From assembly GCA_019916065.1 (NCBI GenBank), contig CM034233.1:11985573-12049572 (forward strand): DNA of 64,000 nucleotides. The letters are read 5' to 3'. Source of the DNA: Vitellaria paradoxa (Eukaryota; Streptophyta; Magnoliopsida; Ericales; Sapotaceae). Every line of letters starts with the position of its first letter. The first letter of the stretch is position 1. Below are positions 38,655-50,500 of this stretch, piece after piece. Made by a program: the position numbers and the translations under genes. The notes under the pieces were generated by a model, which worked only from the letters and a program-made list of their open reading frames with translations, was not told the DNA's origin and made no database searches.

Positions 38655-39421
38655 TTATTATTATTATTATTATTAAATACTTATCTACATTGGTTATGAT
38701 CACTCAACATTTGAATTTATTTAAATTTTATATTAATTGTTATCTTAATGTATAATTATTTAATACATTCGTTAAAAATATCTTTCATTTCCTATTCTTT
38801 TAAAAATTTATTCTACTTGTTAACTTGTATTATTTTTTAGCCAAAATACTGAATTTCGCAACCCATGAAATACTTTCAGTTGGGGAGACTATTCTCATTT
38901 TCTTATTCTTTTAAGAATTTATTATACTTATCAACTTATATTATTCCTTAGCCGAAATGCTAAATTTTGCTTACTTACCACTTAATATTGAAAATTTAAA
39001 TATTATCATTATTTAAAATGAATTTTATTAAAAATAATAATATTTTTAGTAACTTTAATAATTTGCTTATAATATTAATTCAAATATGAAATAAGTTTCT
39101 AAAAATACTATTGATTGAAATATTTAATTTTGTTAGTTATCACTTAAAACTATAGTTTTATCAAAATTAAAATTTACTTTAATTAAAATTTGTATGTAAT
39201 TATTTAATTGAATGGCAAGATATTCATGGCGGAGAATCACTCGGTTGGGCTAGACACGCTATCATAATAATAATTATTATGATTATTATTATTATTAAAT
39301 ACTATTTATCTACATTGATTATTATCACTTGACAGTTGAATTTTATTTAAATTTTATATTAATTATTATCTTAATGTATAATTATTTAATACATTTGTTA
39401 AAAATATCTTTCATTTCCTAT
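38655..39421. repeat. Direct repeat of ~140 bp, 625 bp apart, with inner 104 bp tandem copy
   Basis: A segment from (TTA)n through TTATCTACATTG to CTTTCATTTCCTAT occurs at about 38655-38796 and again at about 39280-39421. Between them, a segment starting ATTCTTTTAA at about 38798 is repeated at about 38902 with moderate divergence. All are AT-rich and non-coding. Confidence 0.8.
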
Positions 39422-39460
39422 CTTTATCATATATATATACATATATATTATACAAAAGTC

Positions 39461-39750
39461 CCAATACTTATAAAACCTTTTTAGACCATAATGACTTTTT
39501 CTTTTCAAACAAATTCTTTTGTATAATTTTGTCCAAAACTCCCCAACTCAAAACCTTTTATCTTCTGTAATCAATTGTCCTAATACTTGTAAAACCTTTT
39601 TAAACTATAATACCCTTTTCTTTTTCAAACAAGTGCTTTTGTGTCATTTTGTCCAAAACTCCCAATTTAAGATCTTCCATCTTCTATAATCAATTAATAA
39701 ACACCTTCATTAATTTTTAATTTTACATAATTATAAATATATATACACCA

Positions 39751-39782
<32 letters not shown>

Positions 39783-40800
39783 CTACATCTAATAATAATT
39801 CATGAAAATAAATCTCAATAGATTTGTAAATCAAACAATTAAACTATATAATTTTTAACAAAAAATATTTATCCAAAAAATAATAAAATATTAATGTAGA
39901 TCTAGATAGATTTATTATAAACCTAACTATTAAACTATATAATTTTTTGATGAAAATATTTATCCAAAAAAATAAAATATTAATGATTTGATATTTTTTA
40001 TTTTATTAGTATGGGAGCAATTAACTATATAATTTAATTTTTAATATCTTGCAGAAGAATAAAACTCACCAAATTATATGCCTATGTCTAACAATAAATT
40101 CATGAGAATAGAGCTTAATAGATTTTATAAATCAAACAATTAAATTATAAAAATTTTTAATGAAAATGTTTATTGAAAAAATAATAAAATAGTAACTTTT
40201 TTTTTTTAATCATTTTGTCCAAAACTTCGAGCTCGAGACCTTTCGTCTTCTATAATTAATTGTCTATAATCAATTATAAACACCTTCATTAATTTTTAAT
40301 TTTACATAATTATAAATATATACACACACATATATGTGTTTATATCTAACAACAAATTCATGAGAATAGAGCTTAAGAGATTTTATAAACCAAATAATTA
40401 AACTATATATTTTTTATTGAAAAACATTTATCCAAAAAATAAAAAAATATTAATGCAGATCTCAATAGATTTATTATTAGCCAAACAATTAAACTATATA
40501 ATTTTTTTAATAAAACTGTTTATCCAAAAAATAAAATATTAATGCTTTGATACTTGTTCTTGTTTTATTAGTATGGGAGCAATTAACTATATATTTTAAT
40601 TTTTAATATTTTGTAGAAGAATAAAACTCACCAAATTATTTACCTACATCTAATAACAAATTCATGAGAATAGACCTCAACAAATTTTATAAACCAAATA
40701 ATTAAATTATAAAATTTTTTAATGAAAAATATTTATCCAAAAAATAATAAAATATTAATGCAGATTTCTATATATTTATTATAAACCAAATAATTAAACT
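39461..40800. repeat. Compound tandem repeat: 129 bp pair and ~560 bp higher-order pair
   Basis: A 129 bp unit starting near CCAATACTTATAAAACC at 39461 is repeated at 39590. After it, an AATTCATGAGAATAGA-containing subunit occurs four times, anchored at 39797, 40097, 40355 and 40659 (steps 300, 258, 304). Alternate copies resemble each other best, which gives a higher-order unit of about 560 bp repeated twice. The second unit also has a partial copy of the 129 bp piece at about 40212. Confidence 0.8.
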
Positions 40801-43800
40801 ATATAATTTTTTAATGAAATATTTTCCATTTTCTACTGTTGAGAAATTGCGTGCTATGAGAAGCCAAGGTTGCCTTCTGTTCTTTATTTTCCTTTGTTCA
40901 CTGTTAGAAACATTGTTGTTCGCTGTGATTTTTATTGTTCCCTGTTGGAAACATGTATTGTTGGATTTTGGGTTTTTGAGTAATGCATTGCTGTTTTTTT
41001 TTTTTTTATTAAATCGATTATGTTTTTTCTATTTTTTTTATTATTAAATGTATAATTTAGTGTTAATATTTTATTATGGGTACATTTCGTGTTAATCTTT
41101 ACTAATTTTGTGATTAATCTTTATTATTGAACTGTTTTAAAATTAGATTAAGTTTAAATTTAGTTATGGGTAAATTTCAACTAGGGGTTAGTATTAAGTA
41201 TTTGAAAGTTAATATTAACGGTAAAATATTGATTAGTGTTAATATTAATTATTCGTAAATTAATTTAGGATTAATATTAATTACTTAAAAATGAGATTAA
41301 GGTTAGAGTTATACTACGGTTAATATTAATTAACTTGAAAATAATTTACGATCTAAATTAAATTATTTAAGAAGGATAACCAAAAATAAATTATGGTCTG
41401 AACACTAGTGTTTATTATGAGTACTAGATTGTAACAAAAAATAAAAAACTAGATAAACTTTATAACACAACTAAAAATGCTTAAAAATAAGCTAGGAGAA
41501 CGTTCGACTACCTTTAGGCGATTGAGAAAAAGACTTTAGACAATCGTTTCTATCAAATGCTCGACTGCCTTGAGGTGACCGTTAAATTCCTTTAAGTTCC
41601 CCCTTCAAACCCTCCATTTTGCCCCACGTTGTCTTAATTCTAAAAACCCCCTCTGTATGATTTGTTTGGTTGAGGTATTCTCATGATTATTTTTTTATTT
41701 GGTTCAAATATTCTTAGTATGTTAATTTATTAGTTTTAATATAAAAGTACTTTTATATTTAAAATACAAAATTAATTAGTCAAAAATCCTATAAATACTT
41801 GACAATGTTGATAGGAAATAAAAATATAAAAAATATAGTAATTAATGAATTTTTATCAAATTTCATTATTTTGTATTAGATTTCAAATGATACTTAAATT
41901 TCAAATTTTAAATTATTAAATAAAACCAAATTTAACTCATAAAATTTTGTTTTAATTCCAAACATAAGAATTTGTGTGATATTTTAATTCCAAATATAAT
42001 AATTTGTGAGAATTAAATTCACCATTCTAAACGGAATGTTATGCAAATTTTAGTTGTAATTTAAAAAATTCAAAAATAAAACAAATAATTTATAGAATTA
42101 TTTGATAATTTTAAATAAATTCGTACAAACAATCAATAATTTTAACCATCATTTAAATTTGAGTGTATATTTTATGATGAAATTATGAAAAAAATAAAAC
42201 ATATTATACTATTAGCACGTGAAGAGAGGCTGAGAAAATTAATTTAGGGCTACAAATCAATTAGGGTTATTAGTATGCAATTATTTCAAAATTAATTTAG
42301 GATTAAATTTTGTTACGAATAAACTTCAATATTGAATTTTAGGGTAACCTAGGGTCAATATTAATTATTTCAAACCTAGATTTTAACTTAGTTATGTGTA
42401 AAATTTTATTAGGGTTAATAATAATTATTCAAAAAATAAATTAAGATTACCATTCAGGTAGGGTTAAGTTCAATTAATTGGAAATTAACTTAGTGTTCAA
42501 TTAAGTTATGAGTAAAATTCAATTAGGGTTAAGATTAATTTTATTTTTTGTTTTAGATTGATAGTTTGCTGATTTTGTTTGTTTTGTTGGGAATTTTTAT
42601 GATTCGCATTAGATTTCATTTTGTCAATGATATGTGTAATTCGTTTAGTAGTTTGTTACATTGTTAATATTTAATATTTAATTTAATTTTTAATTTGAAT
42701 ACAAGTTTTGTAAGTTGTTAACATACTAAGTTGTTAATTTACAATTAAGTTTTTTAATTTATATGTTTGTTAATTTGTTTGTTGTTAGGTTGAGAATTAT
42801 AATTTGTTAAAATGTATGTTAATTTATTTGTAATGAATTTCTTATTTTGTTAATTAATTTGTTAAATTGTTAATTTATGATGTTGTTAATTTATTAGTTT
42901 GTCAGTTTGATTGTTAGTTGTTAGTTTTTTACATTTTACATTTACGATACTAAAAAATAAGATAATATTCTTATAATCAAAATAAAATGGTCAATAAATA
43001 TATGTTACTAATTAAAAACCCAAAAATAGATTGGAACAAATGATTCATAATTTAAAAAACATAATTTAGGGCTTGTATATATGCCAAGCTTAGATTTAAT
43101 TGTAGATTAAATGCAATTAGGGTTAAAATTTAGTAAGAGTAAAAAATAATTCAAAATTACATCATCATTATTTTCAGTTACAATTAACTGTTAATAAAAG
43201 TTAAAATTAAATTAGAGTTAAATTTTATTAGGGATAAAAATTCTATTAGGGTAAAATTCAATAAAGATAAACGATAAAGAAAGGAAATGAAAAAAAGAAA
43301 AAAAAGAAAGAAAATAGGCCTTATTAGAGAAATTATAGTATGATTTTTAAATTAGGAAAATTTATTTTATAAAAAATATCAAAAAATATGATCAAAATAA
43401 TTTAATAATGGTATTTTAAAATTAAAATACAAAACAGTAACGTTTTTTATATATTGAAAATGGTAAACAAACCATATATTTAATTTTTTTCTAATGCATC
43501 TTTATAGTAATATAATATGGAATTGTTCTTTAATCTTTCAAGTTTCAAGTGAGAATTCCCAAGTGCTTGAAACGGTCATTCGAACGCTCTTTGGCATGGG
43601 AGGTTTTTGGGGGACCCTTATCTTCCATAGTGCCTGGAGGAGTGGGAGTGTTATTAAGTGGGTCAATTTAGTGAAGTAAAAGTTGTTTAATTTTGATTTA
43701 AAAATTAATTTTATGAAGCTTCCAAACTTGTTTATGCATGATTGGTTTCTTAATTATTCCAGTAGCTTTTTAAAGAAGTTTTTATCGAGATGAATTTGAG

Positions 43801-45089
43801 TAGCATTGATCATATATATTTAGATTTATTATTTTGAGTTTGTGCTGAATTAATAATTAAATAATTTTATACTGCATTTTTGTTTAACTTGATTTCGTAA
43901 CGAGTTAATATTAAATATAGTTTGACGAATTAAATACAAATTAAAATTTTGTAACTTGGTTCACTTTACCTTCATAATTGGGGACTAAGTTAAATTATTA
44001 TTTTATATGTGTGACATTTTTTATAACTAGAATTTTTCTTTCAGGGGCAGCCTAATTTTTTTTTTTTGGGCATTTTTACTTTTATAACAAATAAAAATAA
44101 TTATTATAAATTACAAGTAAAAATATGTAAAATTTATGGAGTTCTATAATTGTTCAGTAGAAGAATTTTTTAAGAATTGTACTATTGGTGAGGATATTTA
44201 ATACTAAAAATTTATGAGATAATAATTATTTGAAATTTTAAAAGTGCAAAATTTAAATAATTATTTAATTTGAAAAAATGAATCTTATTGAAAAAAGCAG
44301 GACGAAATTAAGCCAATGTCTCATTGATGTGCTTAGACTCCATACAATAATAGATAATAATAAAAATAAAAATAATTCTTAGAAGGTTTGAGCTTAAAAA
44401 TTTTTTCTAATTTTTTCCTTTCATTTTGCTTCTCTTTATTTTTTTTCTCAAATGAAACACATTATTAGATTTATAAATTTCAGCAACTATCCCAACATCA
44501 TCTTTTCTTTTGTACGTCCGTCTTAATTTTTATTATTAGTATTTTTGAATAATTCAAAATTATTTGTGTCAATTTATATTCAATTCGATTAATTTTTTTA
44601 ATTTTAAAATTAATGATTAATTAAATTCAAAACATAACCATACAGTTAAAGTAAATCTCATAGTTATATAATTTTTTTTTTTAGTACATCCGAAATGAAT
44701 GTTACGATTCTTATACCTAAATCGCAGCAATGTGTTTCGAAATTAGTGATAATCTAAATACAATAATATGTACAAAGTATTTTAATAATATATATGTGGC
44801 CCCACAAAAATCTTAAATTAATATATCGAGATGCAAACAAAAAATCTTTAATTAATACATTAAAATGCATGTTATATTTGAATTGATCATGTTTTTGGGT
44901 AATTATTTATCTAGTAGCAACACCGCGTCACAAAAAGCGAAGCTGTGCTTTTTTTTTGGTTTGTCTGCTTTTTTTTTTTTTTTTTTTCTTTTTCTTTTCT
45001 CCTTTTTACTTGATTCGGAGGGATCGGTGCTTTTTTTGAAGTGCATTTTAACTTTAACTTTACAAAATAAAAAAATCTTATTTGACTAA
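40801..45089. other. AT-rich gene desert with scattered TTAGGGTTAA-like words
   Basis: No exon or RNA gene was recognised. From about 41060 to 43260, words such as AATTAGGGTTAA and GGTTAATATTAATT recur at irregular spacing, and 42600-42920 is rich in TTGTTAATTT words. A small C/G-richer island at 41490-41640 (CGACTACCTTTAGGCG area) is unexplained. A stretch at 43550-43680 has an open frame without a known match. Confidence 0.55.
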
Positions 45090-45594
45090 GCACTAGTTAG
45101 AGTGGTAAAAAATAAAATAAAATGTAATTTTAAGTAAATTTTGATATTTGATATTTTTATGAAATTGTATTTTTTAAAAATGAACAGTAGTAAACTGTCA
45201 GAACAGCTTTTCCAAATCTGTTCTAACAGTATTCTAACGGAAACCGTTCTAATGGATTCAAAAAATCCATAATCAAAGTCTCATCTGCTGAACTGTTTAA
45301 ATAGTTGAAAACATTAAACCGTAAGAACGGAATGAAGCAACTTGTTCGAACGGTTCTGTAGGTTCAAGTCACAATGGTACTCGTTCAAAAAATTTGGACT
45401 TGGAGAACATAATTGCCAAAAAAAATTTTGACACTCGTTTAACCTCTTTTCGGATTTTCGAATTTTTTTAACGAAATATTTAATTTTTTTGAAATTAGTA
45501 AAGTTAGGAACGTGTAAAAGTATAATAAAGAATTTTAGTGATTTTTAGAGATTATTGGAGTTTTATTTTATTTTTTGGCACACTAAACGTTACC
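45090..45594. mobile_element. MITE with TAA target duplication
   Basis: TAA lies at 45087-45089 and 45595-45597. The left end GCACTAGTTAGAGTGG is followed by TAAAAAATAAAATAAAA; the complement of the right end reads GGTAACGTTTAGTGTGCC and then nearly the same AT-rich piece. Inner words (ATGAACAGTAGTAAACTG, GGAACGTGTAAAAGTATAA) correspond to those in 36768-37224. Non-coding, 505 bp, Tourist/Harbinger-like. Confidence 0.75.
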
Positions 45595-45889
45595 TAAGAA
45601 GAAAATATTAAATATATTTTATTCTTAAAATTATTTCAATTACGTGATTGAGGCGATGTCATATATTGAGGTGACTTCAATATTAACTAATCTAATATAT
45701 TTTTTTAGGTAAATGATTTTGTCAAAAGCATTTCTTTATTTTTGCTAATGCAAAATAGTTATACAATGTGCATTAATAATTGTTTCAGTTCTTTAAATAA
45801 ATTAAAAAATACTTTGACAATATCATTTCCCTTTATTTAAGATTTATTTTGAGCGAAAAGTGTCTTAAGTTTTTTAGACCTCATTTGGT

Positions 45890-46250
45890 TGATAAATTTT
45901 ATCAACTTTGAATAATTTTTGTCCAAAATTTAATATGTGTCCATGTTATGTGTTTAGTAAAAACTTTCACAAGCTAAAATAAAATTCAAGAAAGTTAAAA
46001 AAAAAAATTTCTGTAAAAATTATAAAAATTAATAAATTTGTGTGTGAAAAAGAAATTATGTGGAGACAAGCCACGTAGTTGTTTGTTTTCGCTAATTTTT
46101 AAGGCAATTTTATTTTCTATTAATTTTCTTATATTTTATTTTATATTTTATTAATTAAAATTTTTATTTTTAATTTGCAAAAAAAATTAAAAATACGTAA
46201 AATCCGTAAAAAAAAGTATATTTTTAACTAACAACTAAATCCAAACAAAA
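45890..46250. mobile_element. Probable MITE with GACCTCATTTGGTTG end
   Basis: The left end ACCTCATTTGGTTGATAAA and the complement of the right end (TTTTGTTTGGATTTAGTTG) are loosely inverted, and the interior has the ATTTTTAATT / AAAAATTA symmetry seen in other MITEs here. Ends are approximate. Confidence 0.4.
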
Positions 46251-46371
46251 TATAAAATCCTGGATTGATAGACTCCGACTACCTTTGCTGGGCAAAAGTT
46301 TAATTGAAATTGTCTACCTAACAACTTAAATGATTTGATGCTTATTAAATAGCACTACATGCCATTTCATG

Positions 46372-46579
46372 TTTTTTTTTTTTTTTTGCTAACAAGGGAA
46401 ATCACCCAACGATTTTACCCACTGAGTTACAAACTCTCGGGAGAACTAACGCAGCAATCTACCACCACGGCCCCTCACTTAAATTCTGGCCGCTCCAGGT
46501 GAGAATCGAACCTGTGACCTGCATATATCACCCAATCTTTAGGCTTAACTTCCGCTCCACTTGACTAACCAGGGGTGGG
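46372..46579 (-). mobile_element. Full-length tRNA-derived SINE with 14 bp target duplication
   Basis: Read on the minus strand: 5' CCACCCCTGGTTAG, an A box TAGTCAAGTGG (complement of 46557-46567), a B box AGGTTCGATTCTC region (core complement of 46502-46512), a unique body, and a 16 base poly-A tail (T run at 46372-46387). The 14-mer TGCCATTTCATGTT flanks it at 46360-46373 and 46580-46593; its TT overlaps the tail. This is a complete SINE, about 208 bp, with intact pol III boxes. Confidence 0.9.
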
Positions 46580-46593
46580 TGCCATTTCATGTT

Positions 46594-48700
46594 GTCGACG
46601 ACCTAACTAAATTTTATTTTGTAATTCAAAAAACTGTGACACGTAATACAATATGATTGAAATAAGTAAATACTATTCAAATAGTAAATGTTTTTCTCAC
46701 GCACACGCACACACATATATATATAATCATCAGACGTATTATTTAAAATTTTTAATTTTATTCAATCTTTAAAAAAAATTGTGATGCAAATAAAATAAAA
46801 AAAGTCTATGAAATGTTTTTACTATACAAATTATGAAATTTTAAATTTAATCAATTTATACTAATTTTTTTCACTCCAAACACTTCCTAAGCCGATTATC
46901 AGGTGAATCCCTTAAAAGAAATATTTGAGCAATTACGACAAATTCCGTCTCAACCCAATATTCCGTCTCAACCCATTCTATTTTGACCATGCCATATGAC
47001 AATAACATTTTAGAACAATCACTCAAAATAAGGTAAAAAATTGTGACGTTTAGAAAAATAAACCCATCTTTATTGGGAATTATTTTCCCGTTTACGGATC
47101 ATGTCTGTCTGCCTTTCTTGAAATAACGAAACACGTTCCCTCTTATTTTTCAAAATTATTATTATTCTTTTAACGGACAAAATAATTTCCTTTAACCCGA
47201 CAATTTGAGTAATCTCAAAATAAGGTAATTCAGGATGACACAACGTGATTGTAGATTTATAATTGTTTTAGTGTATGTTTACTACGGTAATTTTATTTTT
47301 ACTTCATTTCTATTTTACTTTTAAAATTATTATGGTAGATTTACTTTTTTTTTCCTAATTAATATTAAAATGGTATTTAGATAGTTAAAAAATAAATTTT
47401 AATGCAAAAATAACACATGAAAGAATTTAGTTTGGAAAAAATTAAAATTTTTTTAATGTTTTCTTAAAAAATCAAACACCACTTGAAAAGCAGATTCCCC
47501 TTTAGTTCACTAATTTTATTTTCGTGCTATGGTTTGACTAGTCAAAGAGAGATATTGCCGATGCGATCAGTTATCCGACATATGCCTTTTGGACTCATCA
47601 CTATCATCAAACATGTACGTTATACATACATATAATACCAGTGGCGGAACCACATGGTTCCAAATTTAGGCGAAGGTTTATGCTAAATTTTTTTTTTAAA
47701 TTATTAGATATAAAAAAATCATAAATATTTATAAAAAATTTTTAGATATATTTAGAGGCATACCTTTAAATAATTTTTTAGTATTTTTTAATCAAAAAAT
47801 TTTTAGCATTTTTTTTTTATAATTTTTGAGTGTTTGATAAAATTTTTGATAATTTTTAACAATTTTATTAATTTTTGACAATTTTAAGCAATTTTTAGTA
47901 ACTTTGTGTGTTTAATAAAAATTTTGATAACTTTTTGATATAACAAAATATTGTAATAGAATAAAAAAATAATAATGTATTTGATATCAATATATAATAT
48001 TTTATATTTTATCATATTTTATATATTTATTTAAAATTAAAAATTTTACGCATAATTTAACTTACACCTACTCAAATTTATGCGAACGCCGCTGCACGAT
48101 ACACGATACTTTGGTGCATATATATATATATATATATATATATTAGCACACAGCTTGCTTGGGCCCTCCTTTTTTACTTTTTAATTTTTTATTTTTTTGT
48201 GGGTCGTGTCCTATTCTCCTCTTTGAAGCCAAGCCACCAAGGAGGTAAGGGGGAGGGATTTTCCATCTTCGCCTTCTCAACAGTCTGTTTGATTGTAGTG
48301 AAATAAAAAAAAATTATAATCAATTACTTGTTCTTGAATTTTTTATGAGATAAAAACAAATTAAAAAAATAAAAAATGAGTGTTAATCTTCTCAAAAAAA
48401 TAAAAAAATGTATAGAAGAAAAAAATAAATTAATGAAACTATCAAAATAGCATATTTATTCATAAATAAAGAATAAAAATAAATTACAAATATATTTTTA
48501 GGCTAAATAAATTAATTATACTTTAATTTTATAAAAAAATTTATAATAAAATAACAATACATTTTTTCTTTTATCTCTTTTCAATTTATAAAATATAAAA
48601 ATATTAGTTAAGGAGTAAAAAAAGAAAAAAAATGATAATAATTTTTTTATTTATTTAATTAGTAGATTATAAGGCCCTACTAATTAAAAAAGTTGGGTGA
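46594..48700. other. AT-rich spacer upstream of VQ gene
   Basis: Contains a segment at about 47638-48100 that starts CAGTGGCGGAACCACATGG and ends in CGAACGCCGCTG, a probable worn DNA transposon with CAG(T/C)GGCG ends, and a (TA)n run at 48119-48143. No gene seen. Confidence 0.5.
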
Positions 48701-48839
48701 AACTGATATATGAGAGAGAGGAAGCGGGCGGGGGTGGGGAGAGAGAGTCAAGTCAGCAAGATAAGAAGAAAAAGACTTTCCCACCATAGACAGGTACGTC
48801 AGGCCCAGCCCTCAAACACATACGCAGAGGCATCATATT

Positions 48840-48868
48840 TAGAGAGAGACAGAGAGAGAGAGAGAGAG
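48840..48868 (+). repeat. (GA)n microsatellite in the VQ gene leader
   Basis: A GA run ends 40 bases before the VQ start codon, and further GA-rich sequence lies at 48712-48750. GA-rich leaders are frequent in plant genes and may bind GAGA-type factors. Confidence 0.8.
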
Positions 48869-48908
48869 ATCTGGAGATAAAGAAGAAGTGGAGGCGGTTG
48901 GTTGAGAG

Positions 48909-49901
48909 ATGGATAGAAGCTGTATTTCTTCTGCTGATGACTCCACTACTACAACTGCTAGTAGCACCACCACCAACAACAATAACAACAGAGATCAATT
49001 CCTCAGAAACCTCAACAAGTCTTCTTACAAGATTTCTAAGCCTCTGAGGAGACCGGGTTTTGATTATCCGCCGCCGCAGCCGCAGCCGCAGCCGCAACCG
49101 CAACCGCAACCGCAAAGTCTGCCTCAGCAGCATCAGCCACCGGTTTATAACATCAACAAAAACGATTTCAGAGACGTGGTACAGAAGCTCACTGGGTCGC
49201 CGGCTCACGAGCGTTTCTCCACCCCTCCCCCGATACAGCCACCCAAGCCACCCAGCTCTAGGTTGCAGCGGATCCGCCCTCCGCCTCTCGCCCAAATTAG
49301 CTATCGCCCGCCTCCCTTGCTAAATGACGCCGTGCCCCCTCAACAACCACCGGGTCCCGCTAACGTCAACCCGAACATCCCCTCGGCTACTGGCGCGGTT
49401 GGTAACAGCGGCAACTTCGGTCGAGTTCAGAGGCCGGTGGCGCCGCTATCGCCCCTGCCGCCGTTCCCGGCTGTGCACGCGGCGGCAGAATCGCCAATCT
49501 CCGCGTACATGCGTTTCCTCCAGACATCATCATCATCCTCGACCGTCGACTCTGATCCCAAGCGATTCTCGGGGCTTTCGCCTCTAGCCCCGCTGGTTTC
49601 GCCCAAGTGGAACAATCACGCTCAACCTCCTCAGCCGCCACAGCACCAACTGGAACCGCTTCCTCCGCCGCCGCAGCAGAACCTTCTTCCGTCACCCACA
49701 TCAGCTTCCATGGGTCTACAGCCCTTCCCGATGCCGTCGTCGCCGCTGCCTTTCGGTTGCTTTCCGTCACCGCGTTCGCCGTACGCTTTACTCTCTCCAA
49801 GTCTGCTGTTTTCCCCGTCGACGGCCGGGCAATTCGGATTTCAACAGTTGCCTCTGTCCCCAACGCTGCCTGTGCCGAGCCCTAGGTGGAAAGATCACTG
49901 A
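48909..49901 (+). CDS. VQ-motif protein, VQ9-like
   Basis: Single exon, 330 residues. The VQ motif FxxxVQxLTG is at residues 87-96 (FRDVVQKLTG), inside the longer conserved block VYNINKNDFRDVVQKLTGSP. The start MDRSCISSADDS, the RDQFLRNLNKSSYKISKP block, RLQRIRPPPLAQI, the PLSPLPPFPAVHAAAESP block and the C-terminus LPVPSPRW all agree with the VQ9 group (IKU1 relatives). VQ proteins are nuclear partners of WRKY factors, and this group has members that MAP kinases phosphorylate; about ten SP sites, most in the C-terminal half, fit that. A (Pro-Gln)7 tract encoded by CCGCAG/CCGCAA repeats precedes the motif. Codons are strikingly GC-rich compared with the flanks. The next gene on the right, a 14-3-3, is also its neighbour in Arabidopsis. 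Confidence 0.94.
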   Translation: MDRSCISSADDSTTTTASSTTTNNNNNRDQFLRNLNKSSYKISKPLRRPGFDYPPPQPQPQPQPQPQPQSLPQQHQPPVYNINKNDFRDVVQKLTGSPAHERFSTPPPIQPPKPPSSRLQRIRPPPLAQISYRPPPLLNDAVPPQQPPGPANVNPNIPSATGAVGNSGNFGRVQRPVAPLSPLPPFPAVHAAAESPISAYMRFLQTSSSSSTVDSDPKRFSGLSPLAPLVSPKWNNHAQPPQPPQHQLEPLPPPPQQNLLPSPTSASMGLQPFPMPSSPLPFGCFPSPRSPYALLSPSLLFSPSTAGQFGFQQLPLSPTLPVPSPRWKDH

Positions 49902-50500
49902 GGGAAATTTCGTCAAATGGTAAGACTCCAAAGTAGAAAAGGTTTGCAATTTAGGGTTTTGTTTAGTTGTTGGGGATTTATAATTATATACATACATATA
50001 TATACGTCTGTATTTGTAAATGTTGGGAATTTACATTCCAGTAGCCTTTTGTTTTTTTGGGGGGGGGGGGGGGGAGGAAATGATGGGAGAAAGAAACCTG
50101 GTTAAATTATAGAGTTTGTACTGTAAATTGTTGTTGCTATTGACCTGTCAAAAAGAGGCCTCTCAAGTTTGTTCTTTCTTGTTTGTTATTCTAGTCTAGT
50201 TTACAAACTTCTTCAGTTTTGTTTGGTCTATCAAAATGTTATCAGTCTTGTATTTCTTTCTTTCTTTCTTTTTTTTTAAATGTATTTGCTTTTTAGGATG
50301 AGCTTAGAATCTTTGTTAATAGTTTCGAGTTTGTCTCATCTCATGTGTTGATGATTTCATAAAACTTCGGTGGAGGTTGCTAAATATTATTGTACCAGGT
50401 TCATGACTTGGGTTGTTGGCAGCTTTGTGTACAATACAGATGTGCACATTTGTACCGAAGCAAGTAGTGAACTTGCTCTGCTTAATAAATGAATTCAAAT
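49902..50500 (+). other. 3' UTR of the VQ gene
   Basis: The stretch after the stop codon has an AATAAA candidate at 50484-50489, about 580 bases downstream, and a G run at 50059-50073. The length is long for a plant 3' UTR, so an earlier end is possible. Confidence 0.45.

Noticed and set aside
43494..43679. Open frame of 61 residues with a slightly higher GC content
   Set aside because: No similarity that I can recognise and no splice or promoter context; GGGGGACC-type words suggest a transposon scrap.
46502..46567. A and B boxes that could mark a tRNA gene
   Set aside because: No cloverleaf can be drawn around them; poly-A tail and target duplication show a SINE.
48753..49295. 180 residue minus-strand open frame with Arg-Leu repeats
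   Set aside because: It is the antisense reading of the VQ gene; the Arg-Leu run is the shadow of the Pro-Gln repeat.
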